Positions 8,776 to 17,831 are shown, numbered from the stretch's first letter. The stretch: DNA of 38,329 nucleotides from Pedobacter sp. UBA4863 (GCF_002399615.1 NZ_DHDZ01000060.1:1-38329); one strand, 5' to 3'. The notes: generated by a model not told the origin, from the letters alone. Translations and numbers: made by a program.

Positions 8776-10491
8776 TTAATTTCTACGCATTCCGCCAATA
8801 CCACTGTTATTATTAGCTGGAGCTTTAGTTTCTACCTTTTCTTTTGGTTTTGGTGTTGGCAAAGGTGCCACAGCTGGTATTTGAATATTTTCATTTCTGT
8901 CCCAGTTTGCTCTAATAGAAAGTTCTTTAGGTTCGTACCAAATAGCTTCTGGTGCTAGGCCTAGCTTTATATTTCCGGTATCCCAAATACCATTTTTATT
9001 CTCATCGTAAACTATTCTGGCGTAATAAACACCTTGCTTATAATTAGAAAGTTTTACGGATGTTTTTCGAACTATAGGATAGGCAGTAATAATATTTTTG
9101 TTTTTATCTACAATTTCTAAAACATAACGTTTTGTAGTATCTGTGGGTTCAACATTTAAGGTTAAACTGCCATAATCATTGGCATCTCCTAATGTAAAAT
9201 TCTTTTTTAATTCTTTATTTTTAATATCAAAAATAGCATTTACAGCATTTTCTTGAAGTACTACGATATAAGGTTCTTTAGCTCTCCATTTATATTTTAT
9301 ATGATATTTTAAGAGATTTGTGCTGTCTTTAACTAAAGTGAATTTTCTCGGGATGCTATCTTCTAAAAGCAAAATTTTACTTTCGTCTAAACTTTTTATA
9401 GGAAAATTGAAACTGATGGCAAGATCTTTAAAGGGATTTAGCGTGCCTCCATCTAAATTATCGCTAATATTAACTACACGATTGTAAGTATCTCTTTTAG
9501 AACGACTAAATTTAACAGTATCTAAAGCTTTTCCTTCATCTTTAATAACTATTTTAACAGAATCAAACGATAAATCAGTTAGCCAAAGATTAACAGAATC
9601 TTTATTTTTACTAAACTGAAATTGCTTTTCTTGATCTACCTTAGCAGGAAAGATTACAGTTAAATCTGGCTTTTTAAGTTGTTGGTTAAAACTTAAAAAT
9701 ATACTACCGTCTGGGTTTAATTTTCTATCGAGTGTACGAAATTCTGGAGCTAATTCTTTAAAAATACTTAAATGTAAACTATCAATGTTTTTATCTAACG
9801 TAAGCGGATTTTTTATAAAGCCAATTTCATCGCTTAACTGCTGGTAAATTCTATCGCCACCTTTTTCTTTTAAGGCGTAAATTTTGTAGGTATCCTTTTT
9901 AAGGTTATTTAGTTTAAAATTTCCACTACTATCGGTTAGCGTAAAAATTGGAGCACGTTTTTTACCAAATAAACTATCTCTAGCTAACGGTAATATAAAT
10001 ACGGTGCTTTCTATCTCTGCTTCGCCAGTAAGTGCATTGGTCACATTGCCACTAATACTTAAAGAATCTAGGGTAGGGCCGGTAGCAAAAGCATAACTAA
10101 AATTTTTAAGTTCATTACTTTCATTTAAGTCAACAATAGCCTTTCCGAAATTTAAAGTGTAGGTCGTATTTTTCTCTAAAGTATCTGGCAGAGAAATTTC
10201 CAGTCTTTTTAGTTTAGCTTTTAATTCTGGTGCTTTTTCTAATTCTGGAGAAATTGAAAATTCTTTAAACTCGTTATTCAATTTTATATACTCATCAAAT
10301 TCTATTATAATTTTTTTAGCACTAAAATTTCTAGTCAAGTTTTCTGGGGTCATTTTTAGTACTTTGGGTGGGGTGGTATCTCTTGGTCCACCTTCTGGCG
10401 ATTTCATGGCAGCACAACCCGCTAGCACACTGGCCAACAGAAATAGCACTATAAATTTGGTATGAAAGCAGTATTTGTTGTTTTTTAGCAT
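8776..10491 (-). CDS. Ig-like domain lipoprotein
   Basis: The 571-residue protein starts with a lipoprotein signal (lipobox LAGC, lipidated Cys at 26). An N-terminal Ig-like domain of the SbsA/Big_5 type follows (PPKVLKMTPENLTRNFSAKKIIIEFDEYI and TYTLNFGKAIVDLNE, about residues 40-135). A transthyretin/carboxypeptidase-regulatory-like beta domain comes next (SGNVTNALTGEAEIESTVFILPL, DSSGNFKLNNLKKDTYKIYALKEK, about 145-210). The rest is beta-rich and ends in a Pro/Lys/Gly/Asn tail. Proteins of this layout are common Bacteroidota outer-envelope lipoproteins without a known biochemical role. The neighbours do not suggest one. Confidence 0.8.
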   Translation of the reverse strand: MLKNNKYCFHTKFIVLFLLASVLAGCAAMKSPEGGPRDTTPPKVLKMTPENLTRNFSAKKIIIEFDEYIKLNNEFKEFSISPELEKAPELKAKLKRLEISLPDTLEKNTTYTLNFGKAIVDLNESNELKNFSYAFATGPTLDSLSISGNVTNALTGEAEIESTVFILPLARDSLFGKKRAPIFTLTDSSGNFKLNNLKKDTYKIYALKEKGGDRIYQQLSDEIGFIKNPLTLDKNIDSLHLSIFKELAPEFRTLDRKLNPDGSIFLSFNQQLKKPDLTVIFPAKVDQEKQFQFSKNKDSVNLWLTDLSFDSVKIVIKDEGKALDTVKFSRSKRDTYNRVVNISDNLDGGTLNPFKDLAISFNFPIKSLDESKILLLEDSIPRKFTLVKDSTNLLKYHIKYKWRAKEPYIVVLQENAVNAIFDIKNKELKKNFTLGDANDYGSLTLNVEPTDTTKRYVLEIVDKNKNIITAYPIVRKTSVKLSNYKQGVYYARIVYDENKNGIWDTGNIKLGLAPEAIWYEPKELSIRANWDRNENIQIPAVAPLPTPKPKEKVETKAPANNNSGIGGMRRN

Positions 10492-10611
10492 TTATAAGCC
10501 TTTAAATCAATTTTTATCTTTTTTGGAAGGATAATATTAAAAATTTGAGATATTCTTTTAAATCGCTTTATTTTAAGTGATACTTTATTTATCTAAAGTT
10601 TTGATTTACAG

Positions 10612-12474
10612 TTATTTAGATATATGAACCATTAAAACCGAAATATCCGAAGGAGAAACGCCAGAAATTCGGGAAGCTTGGCCTAAAGTTCGTGGTTTTA
10701 TCTTCAATAATTTTTCCCTGGCCTCTTTTGATAAAGATACTAAAGTGTTATAATCAAAATCAGGATTTATTATTTTGTCTTCCATCTTTTGCATTTTACT
10801 TACAATTTCTTGTTCCTTTTCAAAATAGGCATCGTACTTGATTTTTATTTCAGCCTGTTCAATGGTTTCTTTATTGTAATTACTTAATAGCTGTTCAAAA
10901 GGTAGGCTTACTTTTCTAACGTCGCTAATGTTTAGTTGTGGCCTACTTAATAAGTTAAATAGTTTTACATTTTGTGTTAGTGGCGATGTTCCCAGCTCTT
11001 CCATTAAGGGATTTGCTTCGGCCATTTCTATCCCTTGTTTTTTGGTAAAGGCTACAATATCGTCAGATTCTTTTATTTTTTTATTTACTATTTCTAAACG
11101 TTCGTCATTCACTAAACCTAGTTTATGCGCAATAGGAGTAAGGCGAATATCGGCATTGTCTTGGCGTAACAATAATCGGTGCTCTGCCCTAGAAGTAAAC
11201 ATTCTATATGGTTCTTCGGTACCTTTTGTTACTAAATCATCAATAAGCACACCTATATACGATTCTGAGCGTTTCATGATGAGTTCATGTTGATCATTTA
11301 CCTTTTGATGAGCATTGATGCCAGCTATAAAACCTTGACTAGCAGCTTCTTCGTAGCCGGTGGTGCCATTAATTTGCCCTGCAAAAAATAAATTGCTGAT
11401 TAATTTGGTTTCTAGCGTTAATGATAATTGTGTAGGCGGAAAATAATCGTACTCTATGGCATATCCCGGTCTAAACATCTTGGCATTTTCGAAACCTGGT
11501 ATTTGGGTAATAGCTTTATGTTGCACATCTTCAGGTAGCGAGGTAGAAAAACCATTTACATAAATTTCGCAGGTGTGCCACCCTTCTGGTTCTACAAAAA
11601 TTTGATGACGATCGCGTTCAGCAAAACGATTAATTTTATCTTCTATAGAAGGGCAATAACGGGGTCCCAAACCTTTAATTCGTCCTGTAAACATGGGCGA
11701 TTTTTCGAAACCTTCTTTCAAAGTTTCGTGTACTTTATCGTTGGTGTAAGTAATCCAGCAGCAACGTTGTTCGGTTGGTAAGGCTACATCTGTATAAGAA
11801 AATCTGCCTCTGTCTTCGTCGCCCCATTGTTCTTCCATTACACTATAATTTAACGAACGGCCATCAATTCTAGGGGGGGTACCTGTTTTCATTCTCCCAG
11901 CTTCGAAACCCAGTGTTACCAATTGTTCGGTTAAACCTGTAGCAGATTTTTCGCCCGTTCTACCACCACCCATTTTTTTCTCGCCAATATGGATAATGCC
12001 ATTTAAGAAAGTACCATTGGTAAGCACTACAGATTTGGCCTTTATTTCTATTCCTAAATTAGTTTTTACCCCTACAACAGTGTTGTTTTTAATAAGTAAT
12101 GAACTTACCATTTCTTGCCAAAAGTCTATATTTGGCGTACGCTCTAACGCCAGCCGCCATTCTTCGGCAAATCTTTTTCTGTCGTTTTGTGTACGCGGGC
12201 TCCACATGGCAGGGCCTTTAGATTTGTTCAACATCCTAAATTGGATGGTGGTTTTATCTGCAATAATACCAGAGTAACCGCCCATGGCATCAATTTCCCT
12301 AACTATTTGTCCCTTTGCTACGCCACCCATAGCAGGGTTGCAGCTCATCTGAGCAATAGTTTCCATATTCATGGTAATTAATAATACCGATGAACCTAAA
12401 TTTGCAGCGGCGGCAGCGGCCTCACAACCAGCATGGCCAGCCCCAACAACAATTACGTCGTATTCTTTAAACAT
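10612..12474 (-). CDS. mnmG: tRNA U34 carboxymethylaminomethyl enzyme MnmG (GidA)
   Basis: The 620-residue protein is a full-length MnmG, the FAD enzyme that with MnmE adds the carboxymethylaminomethyl group to wobble uridine 34 of certain tRNAs. Visible signatures are the FAD motif GAGHAGCEAA (11-20), MSCNPAMGGVAKGQIVREIDA (about 43-63), GTPPRIDGRSL, GRIKGLGPRYCPSIEDK, QINGTTGYEEAASQG and the C-terminal RISGVSPSDISVLMVHI. In many bacteria gidA/mnmG lies beside the origin. Here two parS sites sit immediately upstream, between its start and the end of the ABC-F gene. Confidence 0.97.
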   Translation of the reverse strand: MFKEYDVIVVGAGHAGCEAAAAAANLGSSVLLITMNMETIAQMSCNPAMGGVAKGQIVREIDAMGGYSGIIADKTTIQFRMLNKSKGPAMWSPRTQNDRKRFAEEWRLALERTPNIDFWQEMVSSLLIKNNTVVGVKTNLGIEIKAKSVVLTNGTFLNGIIHIGEKKMGGGRTGEKSATGLTEQLVTLGFEAGRMKTGTPPRIDGRSLNYSVMEEQWGDEDRGRFSYTDVALPTEQRCCWITYTNDKVHETLKEGFEKSPMFTGRIKGLGPRYCPSIEDKINRFAERDRHQIFVEPEGWHTCEIYVNGFSTSLPEDVQHKAITQIPGFENAKMFRPGYAIEYDYFPPTQLSLTLETKLISNLFFAGQINGTTGYEEAASQGFIAGINAHQKVNDQHELIMKRSESYIGVLIDDLVTKGTEEPYRMFTSRAEHRLLLRQDNADIRLTPIAHKLGLVNDERLEIVNKKIKESDDIVAFTKKQGIEMAEANPLMEELGTSPLTQNVKLFNLLSRPQLNISDVRKVSLPFEQLLSNYNKETIEQAEIKIKYDAYFEKEQEIVSKMQKMEDKIINPDFDYNTLVSLSKEAREKLLKIKPRTLGQASRISGVSPSDISVLMVHISK

Positions 12475-12485
12475 ATATTTTATGA

Positions 12486-12501
12486 TGTTTCACGTGAAAC
12501 A
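12486..12501. promoter_or_regulatory. parS site 1 (ParB binding)
   Basis: TGTTTCACGTGAAACA is an exact 16-bp palindrome matching the consensus TGTTNCACGTGAAACA, to which ParB binds. It lies 12 bp upstream of the mnmG start and 42 bp from an identical copy. ParABS sites cluster near replication origins and load SMC. No parA or parB gene is in the window. Confidence 0.93.
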
Positions 12502-12527
12502 TTGTTTTTGTTTTACTTTTTTTTCGG

Positions 12528-12543
12528 TGTTTCACGTGAAACA
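12528..12543. promoter_or_regulatory. parS site 2 (ParB binding)
   Basis: A second exact TGTTTCACGTGAAACA lies inside a longer palindrome (flanks TTTTCGG and CCGAAAA). Its distance from the first site, 42 bp start to start, is about four helical turns. The extended palindrome could fold as a hairpin in the ABC-F transcript. However, no U-tract follows on the minus strand beyond the paired bases, so a terminator role is not supported. Confidence 0.93.
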
Positions 12544-12557
12544 CCGAAAAAACTATT

Positions 12558-14414
12558 TTATTTTTCAGATAATTCCATCCATCGCTCCATATCTGTTTCG
12601 ATAGTTTTGTTTGTTCTTTCTATGCTTTCAGAAAGCTCTTGAATTTTAATATAGTCTGATGGATCTATTTTATTTAATTCTGAGGTTAAAGTTTTTACTT
12701 TATTTTCATTTTCTGCTAGCGTTTCTTCTAGTTTTTTAAATTCTTGTTGCTCTTTAAAACTAAGTTTGCTTGTAGTGCTTGCTTGCTTTTGTTCTTCTGT
12801 TTTTTGCTTTTTTAAACCGGCTTCTTTTTCTTGCTCTACGCTAATTCGGTGTTCAGAGTAGTTTCCATTAAAAATTTTAACATTTCCATTTCCTTCCATG
12901 ATAAAGAGTTGGTCGCTCATTTTATCTAATAAATAACGGTCGTGCGAAACTAGCATTAATACACCTGGAAAGTTTTCTAAAAATTCTTCTAAAACATTTA
13001 AAGTGTCAATGTCTAGATCGTTGGTAGGCTCATCTAAAATTAAGAAGTTTGGATTTTGCATCAAAACTTTCATTAAGTGCAAACGTTTTTTTTCGCCACC
13101 ACTTAATTTTTCTACTAAGCCATGTTGTTTTTTAGGAGGAAACAAAAATAAGGTAAGTAGGGCAGAAGCAGAAATAGTTTGACCATCGGCCATTTTAATG
13201 TATTCAGCATCGGCCTTTACAATATCAATTACTCGTTCTTTTTCGTTAAAACTTAAACCGCCTTGTTTATAATAACCATACTGGGTGGTTTCACCAATAT
13301 CAACTTTGCCTTTAATAGGAGTTAGTTCACCAGTAATAATGTTTAATAATGTAGATTTTCCTGTTCCATTTTTTCCGGCCAGCCCAATTCTATCTCCTTT
13401 TTTAAAAACGTAGCTAAAGTTTTCTATAATGTTTTTTTCGTTAAAATGTTGTTGAATGCTTTCTAGTTCCAATATTTTATTGCCTTGCCTAGCCATTTTT
13501 ACATTTAATGTTACCTTTTGATTATCGGTGCGCTGCTTGGTTTTTTCCTCTAAGTCGTAAAACGCATTTATTCGGGATTGAGATTTAGTGGTACGAGCTG
13601 CGGGCATTCTACGCATCCATTCTAACTCTTTCTTTAAAAGGTTTTTGTTTTTTTGGAATGTAGCATCATCTTGGGCTTCTCTTTCTGCTTTCTTTTCTAA
13701 AAAGTAAGCGTAGTTGCCGTTGTAAGTAAAAGTTTTACCTCGTTCTAACTCTACAATGGTATTGCAAACATTGTCTAAAAAGTATCTGTCGTGAGTAACT
13801 AACAGTAAAGTTTTGGCTCCAGAAGTAAGAATTTTCTCTAGCCATTCAATAGTGTCAATATCCAAATGATTGGTTGGTTCGTCTAAAACATAAATTTCAG
13901 GATCCTCAATTAAAAGTTTAGCTAAAGCTAGTCTTTTTCGCTGACCACCAGATAAGGTATCTATTTTTTGTTGCAGTTGGTTAATGCCCATTCTGCTTAA
14001 AATAGTTTTTATTTGATGTTCGTATTCCCAAGCATTATGTTCGCTCAGTTCCTCGTATAATCTATTGAGCTTCTTTTCATCAGGATGCTCTTCCTCAATT
14101 AATTCTTCATATTCTTTAATTAACTGCTGTTGTTTGTTTTCGGTAGAGAAAATGAAATCGCTAATGGAAGAGTTAGCTGGAAATGATGGTTCTTGGTCTA
14201 AGAAACCAATCTTTGTAGATTTATTTTTAACGATTTTTCCTTCTAGCGGCGCAAAACGCTCAGCTAAAAGTTTCATCAATGTACTTTTGCCTGCACCGTT
14301 TACCCCAACAAGGGCCACACGTTGTCCAGCATTAATTCCTAATGTTAAATTTTTAAAAAGCCATTCGTCGTGGTAGGCGTGGCCAAGCCCTTCTGCTGCA
14401 ATTAGTGTACTCAA
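12558..14414 (-). CDS. ABC-F ATPase (Uup-like)
   Basis: The 618-residue protein has two ABC ATPase halves and no membrane segment, the ABC-F layout. Half one has Walker A GVNGAGKST (37-45), signature LSGGQRKRLALAKLL and Walker B VLDEPTNHLDID. Half two has GKNGTGKST (near residue 350), LSGGEKKRLHLMKVL and LDEPTNDLDID. The linker between them contains RTTKSQSRINAFYDLE, and a charged coiled coil closes the protein (about 530-618), as in Uup. ABC-F proteins act on the ribosome or its assembly; Uup-type members also affect DNA excision phenotypes. The gene is upstream of mnmG on the same strand. Confidence 0.92.
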   Translation of the reverse strand: MSTLIAAEGLGHAYHDEWLFKNLTLGINAGQRVALVGVNGAGKSTLMKLLAERFAPLEGKIVKNKSTKIGFLDQEPSFPANSSISDFIFSTENKQQQLIKEYEELIEEEHPDEKKLNRLYEELSEHNAWEYEHQIKTILSRMGINQLQQKIDTLSGGQRKRLALAKLLIEDPEIYVLDEPTNHLDIDTIEWLEKILTSGAKTLLLVTHDRYFLDNVCNTIVELERGKTFTYNGNYAYFLEKKAEREAQDDATFQKNKNLLKKELEWMRRMPAARTTKSQSRINAFYDLEEKTKQRTDNQKVTLNVKMARQGNKILELESIQQHFNEKNIIENFSYVFKKGDRIGLAGKNGTGKSTLLNIITGELTPIKGKVDIGETTQYGYYKQGGLSFNEKERVIDIVKADAEYIKMADGQTISASALLTLFLFPPKKQHGLVEKLSGGEKKRLHLMKVLMQNPNFLILDEPTNDLDIDTLNVLEEFLENFPGVLMLVSHDRYLLDKMSDQLFIMEGNGNVKIFNGNYSEHRISVEQEKEAGLKKQKTEEQKQASTTSKLSFKEQQEFKKLEETLAENENKVKTLTSELNKIDPSDYIKIQELSESIERTNKTIETDMERWMELSEK

Positions 14415-14572
14415 GATATTTTTTTGATGCTTTTAATTTATAAAAAATTAGATGCAAAAGTACGGAATAATAATAGCTTAACGCTTTGTGCCTAGTAGAT
14501 TAGTATTTACTTTACTGAAATAATTACGATTTAATGTTGAAATCTAAAGCACATTATAATTGATGAAGGAAG

Positions 14573-15140
14573 TTAAGGTGGCGAAATATCACGGATACAT
14601 TGCTACCTTATTTCCCATAACTGAGAAATAGAGAGGCTTAAACTACGTTGTTTTTTGAGCCAATTGGCTAGAAATTTTTGATGGTAGCCTACTTTAAAAT
14701 CGGTTATTTGTTGCGGCAATATTTCTTGTTCTTCATCAAAGCGTTAAGAAAATCATTTTTATGGGGATTTTTCTTAGTAAAATCTAGCACCTTGTTTTGC
14801 CATTTTAGGTAATTGTGTGCTTCTAATATATAGTTTAGCTGATGTTTTTTAGCGTTTGAGCTACTTTTGGAGTATTAGTTGCACTCATTCTAAAAATGCC
14901 TAAGTACAACTTTAAGTCATCAATTTTATGTTCTATGGCCAACTGTTTTAATAAGGCATGCTTAGTGCTGCACGTTCCACAGTTGTCATAGAAAACTTCT
15001 GTTAAATGGACTTTGTTTTTGTTTCGGCCATACTTAAGTTCTTTTACAAATTTAGCGGCTTGGCTAAAGGTATAAATGTGTCGTGCTAAAAACTGATTTG
15101 AAATTTCTCCTACCGATTCAATGCTAAGCCCAAGGGACAT
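14573..15140 (-). pseudogene. frameshifted conserved hypothetical gene with NCGTCSTKHALL motif
   Basis: The intact first frame (15140-14835) gives 101 residues, including DNCGTCSTKHALLKQLAIEH, a Cys/His block that resembles the active-site helix of transglutaminase-like cysteine enzymes (my inference). It then stops early. The reading continues after a one-base change in the A-run near 14840 as KHQLNYILEAHNYLKWQNKVLDFT. It shifts again near 14745 to give EEQEILPQQITDFKVGYHQK and FLANWLKKQRSLSLSISQLW, ending at TAG 14605-14603, or after that codon at TAA 14575-14573. Two frameshifts and perhaps one nonsense codon indicate a decayed gene of originally about 190-200 residues. The alternative is a real 101-residue protein, but that would leave the downstream coding sense unexplained. 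Confidence 0.7.
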
Positions 15141-15150
15141 TTTAATTGGC

Positions 15151-15837
15151 TTAATTTAAGTTATACTTTTCGTTTCGGATATTCATTACATTAGAAGCAA
15201 AAACAATTGACACAATTAAAATGCCAATTAAAATAGCTAAAATGAGCTGTAAAGTAGAGTATAAGTTGGTGCCTTTTATAATATTTTGCGATTCTTTTTG
15301 TAACTCTTGCCCCACTACAGTTTGTATTTTTGTGAGTTGCGATAAAAGATTTGAAATGCCTACAAAGGATTGTTCCGAATAATTATCATACATTTTTCTA
15401 AGTGAAGCTTTATCAAAAGCGTTTGCATTTAGGAGAATGTTTTTTTCGAAAACTTTGTTTTCTAGCAGCTTTACCTTTAAATCGGTAAGGTGATTTTTTT
15501 CGTTCTTCACCAAAAAAGTTTTTTCATATTTTGCCAGCAATGTGTCTATTTGGCTATCGTAAGTCCTCAATTTATCGTTGAGCTCTTTGGGATCAAGTTT
15601 GTTTTTATCACTGTAAATAAAGGTTTCTAGCAAAAAACGTTTGGTGTATAGTTTCTCTGAAATATAAAATATGTCGGTGGCGGGTACTAACCGATCATTG
15701 TATAGCGAAGAAAAAGCTTTCTCCATGTTTTTTATGCTTCTGTCTTCGAGCACCCTGATAAGGATGGTACAGGTCATAATTAGGAAAAGCAAGAGCGCTA
15801 TCTTACTTTTTTGTTTTAGCGAATAGGCAAATTTCAT
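15151..15837 (-). CDS. two-helix membrane protein with 4-helix-bundle sensor domain, no output domain
   Basis: The 228-residue protein has a membrane helix at about residues 13-27, a periplasmic helical region (about 30-190) and a second membrane helix (about 195-217, LQLILAILIGILIVSIVFA), then only about ten residues. This is the ligand-binding half of a 4HB_MCP-type chemoreceptor (SLYNDRLVPATDIFYISEKL is typical) without HAMP or signalling domains. Proteins of this short form occur in Bacteroidota. It may act with a separate partner, or it may simply have lost its output. It lies 10 bp upstream of the frameshifted gene. Confidence 0.7.
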   Translation of the reverse strand: MKFAYSLKQKSKIALLLFLIMTCTILIRVLEDRSIKNMEKAFSSLYNDRLVPATDIFYISEKLYTKRFLLETFIYSDKNKLDPKELNDKLRTYDSQIDTLLAKYEKTFLVKNEKNHLTDLKVKLLENKVFEKNILLNANAFDKASLRKMYDNYSEQSFVGISNLLSQLTKIQTVVGQELQKESQNIIKGTNLYSTLQLILAILIGILIVSIVFASNVMNIRNEKYNLN

Positions 15838-15928
15838 CTTTGTTTATGCTAGGGAAAATTACAAAATAAAGAAAAATTACTTAACCTGTTTAAGTGCCTC
15901 ATCGTTTAAAAAGATTTTACGAAAGAAG

Positions 15929-16729
15929 TTATAGATGATAAATTTCGCCTGCCTTTAATATAGTTTCTTCCATATTATCCTTTGCTTTATTGTAACGGAT
16001 GAAAGTAACGGTGCCTTTTCCCAGTACGGTTATTTTTTCGGCTCCGTCGTATATGATGCCCGTGCTTTCGTCAATGCCAATGCCTAGCAAGTTTTTGTTT
16101 TTTTCTACTGCTTTTCTTAATCGTGGTAATCTTTTTCTTTCAGAAAAATGTTGATCAATAATTGCTTCTGGCCATAATTTTAGTCCATACGAAATCACTG
16201 GGTTATATTCTCCAGTTGTTTTGTCTTTTTCATTTCCAGCCATCATAATGTCAGACATAACACTTGCTCCAGCACTTGTGCCGCCAATAACGAAATTTCC
16301 ATCGGCGTATCTTTTTAATATTGCCTCGGTTAAATTTGCTTGTTCCAATGCCTTTCTTAGCTTAAGTTGGCTTCCACCTGGCATCCATATTAAGTCGCAT
16401 TTTTTAATAAGTTCGAGCGACTTTTTTTGATCTGCAGTATCTAAAGAAGAGATGTTGTTAATACCCAGCCTCTTGAACATGGCGATGCTTTTTTCACTCG
16501 TAATTATTGTGTTTTTTTCTTCGCTAGCGTAGGGAATAATTAGTACCGTGGGATTTGGCTTCTGTGATAAGCCTACAAAGGTTTTCATTAAATAATTATG
16601 CGTAGTTCCTCCACCAACTGGCACTAAATAGCTATTATTTTTGCTGTTTTGGGCGTAAGAAAAGCTGTTTGTAAAAATTACCAAAAAGTAACATAGAGAA
16701 GGTATAAAAAAGGAAATGATTTTCTTCAT
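15929..16729 (-). CDS. cyanophycinase-like S51 peptidase, exported
   Basis: The 266-residue protein has a signal peptide (cleavage after SYAQ, about residue 27) and the peptidase S51 fold: VPVGGGTTHNY, LIWMPGGSQLKL and the nucleophile motif IGGTSAGASVMSD with Ser152. IIDQHFSERKRLPRL, typical of cyanophycinases, and GIGIDESTGIIYDG follow. Cyanophycinases cut beta-Asp-Arg dipeptides from cyanophycin; related Bacteroidota exported forms may act on other isoaspartyl peptides. The substrate is not shown by the neighbours. The nucleophile region is intact, so it should be active. Confidence 0.88.
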   Translation of the reverse strand: MKKIISFFIPSLCYFLVIFTNSFSYAQNSKNNSYLVPVGGGTTHNYLMKTFVGLSQKPNPTVLIIPYASEEKNTIITSEKSIAMFKRLGINNISSLDTADQKKSLELIKKCDLIWMPGGSQLKLRKALEQANLTEAILKRYADGNFVIGGTSAGASVMSDIMMAGNEKDKTTGEYNPVISYGLKLWPEAIIDQHFSERKRLPRLRKAVEKNKNLLGIGIDESTGIIYDGAEKITVLGKGTVTFIRYNKAKDNMEETILKAGEIYHL

Positions 16730-16822
16730 GAGAATAAGCTTTTAAACTAATGTAAATTATGATATAGACTGTAAAAAGGGAAGAAAAGACCCTTTATGTA
16801 TTAGCTATCAACTCTATGAAAT

Positions 16823-16847
16823 AAAAAAAGCGGGCATCCACCCGCTT
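16823..16847 (-). terminator. Rho-independent terminator of the head-GIN gene
   Basis: On the minus strand a 7-bp stem AAGCGGG / CCCGCTT with a 6-base loop is followed by a run of T. It lies about 45 bp past the stop of the gene at 16892-17524, on the correct strand. Confidence 0.85.
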
Positions 16848-16891
16848 GATTAACTAAAACTAAACTAAATTTATATGTGTGTATATGAATT

Positions 16892-17524
16892 TTAAAAAAG
16901 GGTTAAAACATCTTCTGTTGGCAATTCGTTGCTTACTGCTTGTTTTTGGGAAACCATTGTGTTATTAGATTGGATACTGCTGTTTTCGGCAGTAAACTTA
17001 TCCATATTTAAAGAGGCTACAGTGCCAATAATTGCATTGTAATCTGTAGTGGTTCCTGTTAGGGTTAAACATGCTGATTCATTTACTTGAGCAAATAAAT
17101 CAATAGTGTTTGTGTTTAAAATTGCTTTAGATTGATCTTGTAAGTTAACCGATAAAGCTATGGTGTTAAACTTTCCGCTGGTTTTAACTATTGCTTTATC
17201 GCTAGCTATAATTTGGCTCAACTGATTGGCGTAAATTACTACCGTTAAAGTTTCTTTATCGAAAGAGCTAATTCTTAACTCACCGTTTTTCTCTTGTACT
17301 AAAGCATTTTTTGCATAATAGTTGTCGTAAACCTGCACGCTTTGATTTGGGCTTTGTACTAGAATAACCTCAACATTACCGGCAACGTTTAACTTGTTAA
17401 AGTTTTTTATTTGGCTAAGTACCGTTACTTTTTTTGCAACCGTAGCATTTGCTAAAACCGGAGTAGTGGCGCTAATTGCCAAGGTTAATATTGCTGCGAA
17501 TAGATTTTTAATAGAAGTGTTCAT
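16892..17524 (-). CDS. secreted head-GIN domain (DUF2807) protein
   Basis: The 210-residue protein has a signal peptide (about residues 1-26). A repetitive right-handed beta-helix-like domain of the DUF2807/head-GIN type follows: FNKLNVAGNVEVILVQSPNQSVQVYDN, then repeated strand motifs such as SDKAIVKTSGKFN and NLQDQSKAILNTNT. These Bacteroidota proteins are often called putative auto-transporter adhesins, but the function is unknown. The gene has its own terminator, and a 21-bp-spaced direct repeat upstream looks like a regulator site. It appears to be a single-gene unit. Confidence 0.8.
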   Translation of the reverse strand: MNTSIKNLFAAILTLAISATTPVLANATVAKKVTVLSQIKNFNKLNVAGNVEVILVQSPNQSVQVYDNYYAKNALVQEKNGELRISSFDKETLTVVIYANQLSQIIASDKAIVKTSGKFNTIALSVNLQDQSKAILNTNTIDLFAQVNESACLTLTGTTTDYNAIIGTVASLNMDKFTAENSSIQSNNTMVSQKQAVSNELPTEDVLTLF

Positions 17525-17645
17525 ATTGTGTGTTTTTTATGTCTGTAAATTATTGTTCTGTTTTTGAACGGGTTACATCTATAAGACAACCATTAGCGAA
17601 AAAGGTTGCATGGCAATAGCTAGCATTATACCATTTAGCTTAATG

Positions 17646-17677
17646 TTTCGACCAACGCCTATAATTTTTCGACCAAC
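17646..17677 (-). promoter_or_regulatory. direct repeat TTTCGACCAAC x2, candidate regulator (LytTR-like) site
   Basis: TTTCGACCAAC occurs at 17646-17656 and again at 17667-17677, an exact 21-bp period. On the minus strand, in the orientation of the head-GIN gene, the units read GTTGGTCGAAA and lie about 120 bp upstream of its start. Two short direct repeats two helical turns apart are the normal binding pattern of LytTR response regulators. The rest of this 307-bp gap shows nothing else but the terminator at its left end. Confidence 0.4.
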
Positions 17678-17776
17678 AGGAGTTGGAAAATTGATAAAGA
17701 AGACGGTGTGCTTTATAAAATGCTAATTAATACCCAACCTAAAAACATAAAAAACAATTCCTATAAAAGATATGGG

Positions 17777-17808
17777 TAAAAAAAATGGCCGAAAGAGACT
17801 TCGGCCAT
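17777..17808 (-). terminator. Rho-independent terminator of the serine hydrolase gene
   Basis: A 9-bp perfect stem (ATGGCCGAA / TTCGGCCAT, loop of 6) is followed on the minus strand by eight or nine T. It lies about 24 bp beyond the stop of the frameshifted hydrolase gene. Confidence 0.88.
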
Positions 17809-17831
17809 GATAGGAGGTTAATTTTTGGTTT

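Noticed and set aside
12521..12550. Palindrome around parS site 2 as a terminator of the ABC-F gene
   Set aside because: T-runs lie on the wrong side or inside the pairing; the perfect parS match explains the symmetry.
10928..12604. Plus-strand frames opposite mnmG and across the parS sites
   Set aside because: They are antisense to a strongly conserved gene and have no protein family features.
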